A program made the position numbers and the translations under genes. A DNA stretch of 64,000 nt from Paragorgia papillata. Lineage: Eukaryota > Cnidaria > Anthozoa > Scleralcyonacea > Coralliidae. The notes beneath the pieces were generated by a model. It was not told where the DNA came from, searched no databases, and was given only the letters and a program-made list of their open reading frames with translations. The number at the start of each line of letters is the position of its first letter. Positions within the stretch are counted from its first letter, which is position 1. Below, one piece after another: positions 43,719-64,000 of the stretch. The stretch spans positions 2,754,001-2,818,000 of the forward strand of contig JAWNZC010000265.1 of assembly GCA_035771165.1 (NCBI GenBank), in the 5' to 3' direction.

Positions 43719-44186
43719 GCGTTTCTCTGTTGTAAGTTATTATTTTTATTATGTTTATTCTTTAATTTATCATGGACCACCATTGGCATCTGGTTGGAAA
43801 CTGCAGTCGTACGTAGTACATTTGACAAAAGCTAGAAACTTTTAAAATCCTTTATCCGATCAGACTAACAACTAGTCGCAATTGCAATCATTTCCCCCAC
43901 GTTTTAACCCTGCATTACTAAAGAGTATCTTTACCCGTAATTAGTTTCAGGTTCATTTCTTAAATTAACGACCCCAATCAGGTTTAGGTAATCACAAGAG
44001 CAATACAGTATTTGATGATAGTTTTCAACTTAATGATGTACGCTTGGAACAGTACCATTTAATATTGGTGTAGTATTTCAACTTAATGATGTACGCTTGG
44101 AACAGTACCATTTAATATTGGTGTAGTTTTCAACTTAATGATGTACGCTTGGAACAGTACCATTTAATATTGGTGTAGTTTTCAAC

Positions 44187-56838
<12,652 letters not shown>

Positions 56839-57985
56839 TATTTCTTGTTGTTTGCACACTTGGTCTTCTCAGGTCTTGTGACAAAATTGTTTGTTTATGT
56901 TTTTATATGCGAAGCGATTGTTACCTAAGTACTTCATGTATAAATCATGTCTGCATAACACGAGGTCACGTGATGAATTGATCAATGGCGGACGACGCGC
57001 GAACAGTATATTTCACATGGCATTATTAGCAGGAATTATTGTAGTTCTGTTGCAAATACTGTGACTCAGCTTCAGAAACAATTCCAAATTTAGCAAAGAT
57101 GTTAGAGCACACGAACGCGCCATGTCAATAACGTTGAAAGAGCAGTCTCGGATTTTCAAATCGGTATTAAAATATCAAAAATAAAGATTCGCACTATTTG
57201 ATACAACAACGTGTTTGCAACTTAGTTATACCCGTGGCTTGGAGAATTTGTATGCGACTGGGCATAATTATCGCGGCACCACGCTTCGAGTATTTGACTC
57301 ATTCTATCGCCAAATTAACGTGCACAGCAATCTCTTCAAATAATTAATCTTTAATTTTCATTCACAACAATGCGATACTTCAATTTTATTAAAATTTGTT
57401 ATTCGTCGGCTAAGTTTCAGTCAAATACATTTCCCAATATTTATATATTCATAGACGACAAATCACCTTGACAACAGAAGTGCTAAATTTATCGGGCAAT
57501 CAGAAGCCGGAGGGATTCCTGCTAATAACGCCATGTAATTGTTAAAATATTTCGCTACCGAAAAACGGTATATTCAACCGGGAATGCGACCGGGATACTG
57601 AAAAGTGTCTAAAACATCTAAACGTCGCCGTAAAAAGGCTAGAGACGTATTCAGAGGCCTTTTATTTATTTTTATATAGTTTTTGTGTCTACTGCGCATG
57701 CGCAGTAGCACACTATGCCATGAGCTGTTGAGTTTGCTTGTATCACTACGTCACAAACGAACGGAACGCGACGAAAGTTCGCCGAAACTGGCCCGAAAGG
57801 TCACCATTTTGTTTTGCTCACGAGGTGTCGAGGTCGTCAAACGTATTTTGTTCGTTTGCTCAAAACCGTGCACGATAAAGTATTAATTCTTTTTTGTTTA
57901 TCGAGCCACTAACCAAGAGTTCGGTCAGGCGACTCAGGCGCTATTTACGTGGAGATATATAGAAACGGAATCAAGCTTTTCCAAG
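56839..57985. promoter_or_regulatory. Upstream region of beta-galactosidase B, possibly a two-way promoter
   Basis: The spacer between the copy B start and the possible plus-strand exon at 57986. CpG-containing stretches at 56960-57000 and 57690-57860 suggest promoter activity; no defined motif is claimed. Confidence 0.35.
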
Positions 57986-58008
57986 ATGGCGGCACGAACG
58001 AGGAGAAG
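57986..58008 (+). CDS. Possible first coding exon of an unknown gene
   Basis: CAAGATGGCGGC is a strong start context. It opens MAARTRR and meets a consensus GTGAGT donor after 23 bp (phase 2). It lies 1.15 kb from and divergent to the start of beta-galactosidase copy B. No later exon was recognised, and a LINE occupies the next kilobase. It could be chance. Confidence 0.3.
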
Positions 58009-58139
58009 GTGAGTCTGTTTATTTGCTTTCATAGTTTAATAAAAGTATTTCACAACATTCATATAAAAAATATCAGCATGTAACAAAGTTATAAACATGC
58101 TATAGAAAATATACAAGCCAAAAACTTAAAGTAACGCAG

Positions 58140-59172
58140 ATAGATATAAAAGAATAAAAGAATTTGTTGACAGGAAAACACTTTTATCAGTATATAATGC
58201 TATAATACAACCATACTTTAATTACTGTTGTGAAGTTTGGAATGTGTTTGGTGAAACCCAGTCTACACGTTTACAAAACTTCACAACAGGGCTGCTCGTA
58301 TTATAGCAGATTTACCCAATGAAGTAAGCCAAGAAACTGCTTTAAATGGGGAAAAGGCAAAAGCTAAAATCATGTTTAAGATATTAAACAATATGGGGCC
58401 AGAATGTCTGAACAAACTATTTATTTTCAGGCAAGACGTCTTAAGTCACAATCTTCGTGACAGTTCTTCTAAAGTGTGTTTGCCACAACCATGAACAAAC
58501 AATATGAAAAGTGTTATGTTTGATGGCGCCTCAATATGGAATTCCCTACCATAAAACATAAGAGATAGTAAATCCTTTTCAAGCTTTAAACGAAAAATTG
58601 CTACTTATGTTGACACAAACTAAGATTTTCTCTATATCTATGTAAATACTGAAACTACCAATGTAATATAGCTAAGTACTGTTCTGTTATTTTCATTCTG
58701 TTTGTAAATAATGTAATTTTGCTTTTAACTTTGTTGTTTTTGCCTCTATATTTGTAATTCCTTACCATTATATATTACTGCTATAAACACTATCTCTTCT
58801 TTTGAGAAACAATTATGTGATTACCTATTTAATTATTATATTTGAATATAGTTGAACATGGTCATAACATCAGAGCTAGCTGTTTAACAATATTAATTGT
58901 TATGGTAAACTGTACTCTGTTGTAAATGAGGAGGTCTCTTAGCACAAACTTGGTTTTTGAGGTCTCAAAAATTCCTTCCTTCGAACATGTCCACAAACAA
59001 TTTTTTAAACAATTCTTTTCAATTTACTTTAGATATCTAATTATTTGAACTTTAATTCTGTGAACGAGGTGACCTTTACACAAGCTTTAGCCTCTTGAGG
59101 TCTCCTCACCAACTTGTATTTTTCTTTATTTTGTAAATAGTTTGGTTTTGGCAAATAAACCATTTATTCAAT
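58140..59172 (+). mobile_element. 5'-truncated LINE, 3' end only, decayed
   Basis: The frame gives YNAIIQPYFNYCCEVWNVFG, AARIIADLPNEVSQETALNG, KIMFKILNNMGPECLNKLF, then ASIWNSLP and SFKRKIATYV with stops and shifts: the C-terminal part of a CR1/L2-like RT protein. A long 3' UTR ends near AAATAAACCATTTATTCAA. Different family from the LINE at 23711. Confidence 0.8.
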
Positions 59173-60599
59173 TCGCCTCTATTTTTGGCCACTGGTGTTC
59201 TGGGCATGCATGGGGGTTACAATTGTAACCAGGCCCCACCCTAGTTAGTAGAAGTTGGCAAAATTTGACTGTTTTTCCTCCGATTGGACCCCAAACAAAT
59301 ACCAAATGGCATCAAAATCCATTGAAGATAAAGGGGTCATGCAACAAAGGGTTAACTTAGAAAAACTAAACATAAAAATCCTAAAAATACTCACCGGTAA
59401 AAAGTCTTTTTGTGAAAAACATTTATATCACGAATACAGTAAATGACAGCAAACGGCCATTACCGAAGTATTCGGAAGTGTTCTCGAATCAGGGATTTTC
59501 AGGGCTTTGATTGGTTCCGAAGATGTGACCCAAAGATTCTAGCTACGATGACTATGTTCCACTATGGTAAATACTAGTTTCCATCTGTCAAACTGACATG
59601 GCACCATTTTGTCATTTATTTTTTCTGCTTTTCGGGTTAAGGTTCAGATTAGGGTTACTTTTATTGTTCAGTAATTTCTTTGGTTGGGGAAAGGGTTAGT
59701 ATAATCGTCATTTAATGAAAACATTTGTTGATATAATGATGTCATGATGATATATGCAGTAGACACATGCACGCTAGCGCGTGCCTATTTTTGAGATATG
59801 TGTTGCATTTGATTTGTTTATTTGGCAGCCATTTTGGTGTCACATGGCTGTAGTTATTTCTTTGCATTGTGTAGGTTTATACAACTTGAAGGAATCAACT
59901 GCTAAGTAATGTATAACTGAATATGGCTTGAAATACTGAAAACCTTGCCAACTTTAGAACCGGCAAAAAAAATGCGGCGCGTTCAGTTTCTGTTCGGCGT
60001 TCAGGTTCGATTCATCGAGTTGCGTTGTAAACTGTATCGAGAGTTATCTCCAAAATACTAAGACCGTTCGATTATACCGGAATACAGTATATTGTCATTG
60101 AACCAAGCAATTAACCAAATAACGTATTATGACAAAAAAAATGAGAGTGTACTATTGTATATTGCATTGTATATACAACTGTATCGAGAGTTACCGTCAA
60201 CAAACTAAGCCCGGTCGAATATACCGAAAAATGGAAATATTCAACCGGGCTATATCAAATAACGTATCATGACAACAAATGAGCTATTATATATTGTAAC
60301 TGTATGGAGAGTAACCGTCAAAAAACTAAGCCCGCTCGAATATACCGAAAAACGGAAATATTCAACTGGGCTATATCAAATAATATCACGTTTTGCCTTT
60401 TGCTGTTTTGGTATTTGTAGTTCAGAAAGACTTCTGGTATGAACCTCAGATATATCTTAAACAGAAGCTAATTCAAATATGAAAGGAGTGGAAAAGTTTG
60501 CAGATTTCTAGTTGAACATTTTAAAAAGTTACAGGTAACACTAAAGTTTGAACTATACACCGAATGAATCGAAAGCTTATAAAATTTCTAACAACATAC
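59173..60599. other. Non-coding, with a diverged internal duplication
   Basis: 60045-60390 contains three related blocks of about 120 bp sharing CTGTATCGAGAGTTA, CGAATATACCGAAAAA and CGGGCTATATCAAATAA. No exon recognised. Confidence 0.6.
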
Positions 60600-60811
60600 G
60601 TACTCGATGAGTCGATGTATTTCAACAATGCGTAGTTCCGAAATTTTTAGCCATCTTTCTCTATAAACAAGTGTGTCGGCATCATCGAGAAATGTAAACT
60701 GACTCAGCTTCGTGAGTACAGGAATTTTTATGCCACCGACTTTTACCCATAGTATCCGCGTACTGAAGATAACCTCGTGGTCAAAGAATTTCATCTCCAA
60801 CGAAACGTTTT
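60600..60811 (-). CDS. Unidentified internal exon, 70 codons
   Basis: A 212-bp exon with a good acceptor (TTTTAG at 60812-60817) and donor (TAC before GTATGT), phase 1 in and 0 out. Its frame is open for 70 codons with protein-like composition: NVSLEMKFFDHEVIFSTRIL, WVKVGGIKIP, LSQFTFLDD, VYRERWLKISEL. Alternating strands with a W..G.K.P turn look vaguely like an NTF2/SnoaL-fold domain, but I do not recognise the family. A phase-compatible start exon may be 63867-63894. Confidence 0.55.
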
Positions 60812-61759
60812 CTAAAGTAAATTACTTATTACTTAACTAAATATTATTTATAGATGTATAGATAGCAATATAAAGTTAATTAAAAGGTCACAAGAAAGCC
60901 AAGAGTAATTGACTACAAGAGCCCGAGGGTCGTAAGGACGAGAGGGATAATTTCCCGGGGGCACTTACTTTCAAAATGGCTTTTTTCCGCGAGTCGGACT
61001 TCAACCCATTGAACTCTATATAAAGACTGGAACGATAACTCGGGGGAAAATTTTGAAGCCAACATGGGGGCCGCCATGCAGGTAGCTCCAGTCCCTTTTC
61101 ACAAAATGGCGTCGAAAAAAATAGGTTGAAAACCGATAAATTTTGTCACTTTAACTTCATTTGACGCTTTTCTTTCTTTTCTCAGACCAAACTAGGACAA
61201 AACAGCTTTCGACTCAAGTACTTACAAAGAAGAAACATTGTTCAACTACCAAAATATTTCACGAACAAAACGAAGTTCGGTCGAAAAGCCGCGCGAAAAT
61301 GTTTGGTTTATCTGAGTTTTCAGGGCTTCCCGGGAGAGTTTTGAGATGTTATACCATAATTTATTTAGTTACATCTTAGACCTTGCTTCTAATGAATATC
61401 TAAGCATTCAGAAACTAACTTCTAACAGTTAAAATAAGGATTAGATTAGTAAAAACAATCTTCGTGAAACATCAAGTCTTTTTCGCATCTCCCCAGTCCT
61501 TTTCTGGCTGGCAGAGCGCAATTATCATGTAAACAAATTTCAAAGAACCATTCAGAAAAGTTGAATAAAGAGTCTATTTATTTATAATGTGTAAGTAATA
61601 AAACATGCTGTATAACTGTGTAATATGTGGGTACCAAGGTGAACAAAAAAAATGGGACTGTCATGAAGAAAATGAAATTTCTAAAGAGTCGAATGAAACA
61701 TACATTGCATTTCACAGAGACTTGTTTTTCTTGAAATAATTACTATCATATCAGTCAAA
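60812..61759. other. Non-coding, with part of a dispersed repeat
   Basis: CATTGAACTCTATATAAAGA then TGGAACGATAACTC (61005-61045) recurs inverted at 63225-63262. No exon recognised. Confidence 0.5.
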
Positions 61760-62264
61760 GAGGGTGTTTATATGGACGTGACCCAGCCCAGGGACCTGGG
61801 CTAGCCCACTTAAATGAAATCTCACTTATGCTGTTAATTCTTGTTAATTTTCATCTAATTGTGTTTATATGAGAGCTGGGTCAGCCTGCCTAGCCAAGAT
61901 CTCGCTTTGTGAGACCAAGATCTTGGTTATCCAGGCTGTTGTTCACCAAGTAAACAGTAACATGATTGACCAGGCTGGCTCACCTACCTGGGCTGGCATT
62001 AAAAGCTTCGTACATGCAATAAAATTTGTTTTATCAGCTTTTTTCAACATATAAACAATCCACAAGTTCTGCTTGTTCATGTACAGTTCATATTTAAAAG
62101 ACTTTGTGTCTTACCAAAACTGATAAATTATACAATTAGCACAACAAGCAAGCCAGCCCAGCTAGGCGAGCTAGCCCTTCTTATGTAAAGACAATAAAAA
62201 TCATCTTGGCAAAGCAAGCTAGCTTGAGTACCCGAGCTGGCTCGCCTCCATATAAACACCCCCT
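61760..62264. mobile_element. MITE with GGGTGTTTATATGGA termini, about 505 bp
   Basis: AGGGTGTTTATATGGA and TCCATATAAACACCCCCT are inverted. Inside are several CCTGGGCTAGCC and AGCCCAGCTAGGCGAGC blocks. Distantly like 8317-8553. Confidence 0.7.
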
Positions 62265-63866
62265 AAATGGACTGTACAGCTATATTCTTAGCACTATGCA
62301 TTTGACAAGCTAATAAAATCCCAGAAAAATTTGGATAATTAAATGGTTGTAATGTTGTACCTCCTACACAATTTTTAGTCAAATTCCTGCACTGACAGTC
62401 TCTCCATTGACAATTAAAACTATCTCGTGTTATCGATAGTAAAATCAGAAAAGTCCATCCAGACAGGAATGGGTTACACACATAATAAACAATTGGCAAA
62501 TTAAAAAAATATTAATATTTAATTAACCTAAACAGTAAACACTACTATACTAAAATGAGAATGGGAATAAATTCATAATTACTGTACCAACAAAATTACA
62601 AAAAAACATTTCTTGTTATTTCCTATTTTCATCAATACAGATTTCCTTTAAAAAACCAAACACTACTTGAGAACACTACTAGATCCTCGTATACGCCGAG
62701 CAAGTCTTCAAAGCATACGTTTGCAAAGATGGGAAAGCAAGATGATCCTCGAGGTCTGTCACCACTTCAGTTAATATCGTTGATGAATCTCGCCAAACCG
62801 TTGTTCGAAGAGTCACCACGAACAAGGGATGAATGAAAATGTATTTGAACTGAAGACGACCATCGAGTGAAGCTGATCAAGTACACGGCCGATAAATATT
62901 CACTCTTTTTGTACTTATCTTATAAGTCTGTTGTCATTTGGGCTTTTGTCAGAGTTGTCAAACCATTGACATTGTTGATTGTTGTATAGTAAGCTGAATC
63001 TAATCCATCGATTCAAATTTTGTTTGCAAAAGTTTGTTCTTGTAAGTACTGGAGTATTAAACATTTTAAATGCATGCTCGCTTCAATAGACCAGTAATTC
63101 ATCAAAAATGCCTTGAATATTCGACTGTTCACTTCTATTCGACACAATTCGAACGCAAAGAACTCAGCCATGCATGGTGATGGCTCCCCCCAAAGTTTGG
63201 CTTCACCCAATCATAGGGCCGGCCTTATGGAGTTATCGTTCCAGTCTTTATATAGAGTTCAATGCTTCAACCTCGTACCCAGGGTTTTTCTCTGCGCGGT
63301 CGGACTTCTGGTTAATCCTTATTCTGTGCACGGTTAATAGAAGGGAGACTGGTTAGGCTAGCTGGCAAACTTCAAAGGGAGCGACGAATCATGTTAGGAA
63401 CCAGTTCTATTTTGCGTCACGTGACCTGCCTCCTCCACAGGCCCGCGTTGCATCATGGACAGGTCACACACGCAGAATTTAGGGCCTGCAAGATCCTGTA
63501 AAAAAATTGGCAAAATTGACACGGAATAAATTTGCATAATTAACTGCCAACCAAACAACCAAAGCAATTACGGTTGAACTTTGTCAACTTTCGGCCGGAA
63601 TAATCAACGAAAATGCACTTTACTCTACCCAGAGACTCTTGGGTTTATACTTTTTCGGTTTCCACAACAACAGAAACTTGAATTACGCTACACTTACTCA
63701 AGTACACTTTCCACGACTGATTCGAACTTTAAAATCCATTTTAAAGGTCAACTGGGTACACACATCTGTCAAAAAAAAAAACCCGACTTCTTTTGGGGGT
63801 AGTAAACGGTCAACAAACAACAGATATTAGTCATTTAACATAGAAGTTTACGATACTAGATCACAC
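62265..63866. other. Gene-poor stretch
   Basis: A short plus-strand frame at 62728-62835 (MGKQDDPRGLSPLQLIS...) looks protein-like but has no splice or family support. The dispersed repeat seen at 61005 recurs inverted at 63225. Nothing else recognised. Confidence 0.4.
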
Positions 63867-63894
63867 CTTGTTCTTCGTCAAATTTTCCCGCCAT
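63867..63894 (-). CDS. Possible first coding exon (MAGKFDEEQ)
   Basis: An ATG at 63894 opens nine codons, MAGKFDEEQ, plus one base, ending at GTGTGA. Joined directly to 60811 the phases agree and the split codon reads GAA. No other support; intermediate exons may exist. An overlapping open frame on the same strand runs from the window edge to about 63877 with lysine/glutamate-rich content, so a terminal exon of another gene is an alternative. Confidence 0.3.
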
Positions 63895-64000
63895 ATCTGA
63901 TTAGTGATTTCAAGTCAGCAAATTCTTGATATCCTACAATATCCCTAGTATCCTCTTCAATGGATCCATTATTTTCCTTTATCTTCACTAATTTTATCGT

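Noticed and set aside
62728..62835. Short plus-strand frame MGKQDDPRGLSPLQ...
   Set aside because: Protein-like composition, but no splice sites, family match or neighbouring exon; kept only as a remark.

Overview
This window is nuclear DNA of an early-branching animal. A cnidarian is the best guess, but that is inference from gene content, intron-rich genes and a dense load of short non-autonomous transposons; no species-specific marker is visible. The sequence looks AT-rich. There is nothing prokaryotic: genes are split by canonical GT-AG introns and most coding exons are under 230 bp. I assembled gene models by hand from exons, splice sites and reading phase, so exon borders follow the sequence, while protein names rest on recognised families.

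Layout, left to right. (1) 4049-4621, minus: first exon of a DNAJC9-type J-domain histone co-chaperone; its 3' exons are not visible and probably lie beyond base 1. (2) About 5660-14504, minus: a gene of the RIAM/lamellipodin/MIG-10 (MRL) family with a Ras-association domain and a PH domain, ending just after the PH domain without the usual proline-rich tail. (3) 16639-31457, plus: a complete nine-exon LanC-like (LANCL) gene, 405 residues, with all three zinc ligands. (4) 32251-42843 and 44187-56838, minus: two complete tandem genes for GH35 acid beta-galactosidase (GLB1 type), 630 and 636 residues, each with eleven exons, identical intron positions and phases, and both catalytic glutamates. 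(5) 57986-64000: a mostly gene-poor segment with a possible first exon on plus, an unidentified well-formed 212-bp exon on minus, a possible first exon at 63867-63894 on minus, and a decayed LINE.

The MRL and LANCL genes are head to head. LANCL and the beta-galactosidase pair are tail to tail, with 793 bp between stop codons. The genes do not form a pathway; the only functional unit is the beta-galactosidase duplication, whose products should be secreted or lysosomal.

Introns and spacers are full of repeats: three SINE copies whose head resembles the 3' half of 5S rRNA; hAT-type elements, four with matching 8-bp target duplications and one with a 7-of-8 match; TA-flanked inverted-repeat elements; fold-back elements; two 5'-truncated LINEs; and many micro- and minisatellites. 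The most unusual structures are tandem duplications grown out of coding sequence. One is a roughly 19-copy 58-bp minisatellite in an intron of the second beta-galactosidase gene that carries 20 bp of the adjacent exon. Two others span a stop codon: 52 bp x4 in the same gene and 71 bp x2 in LANCL.
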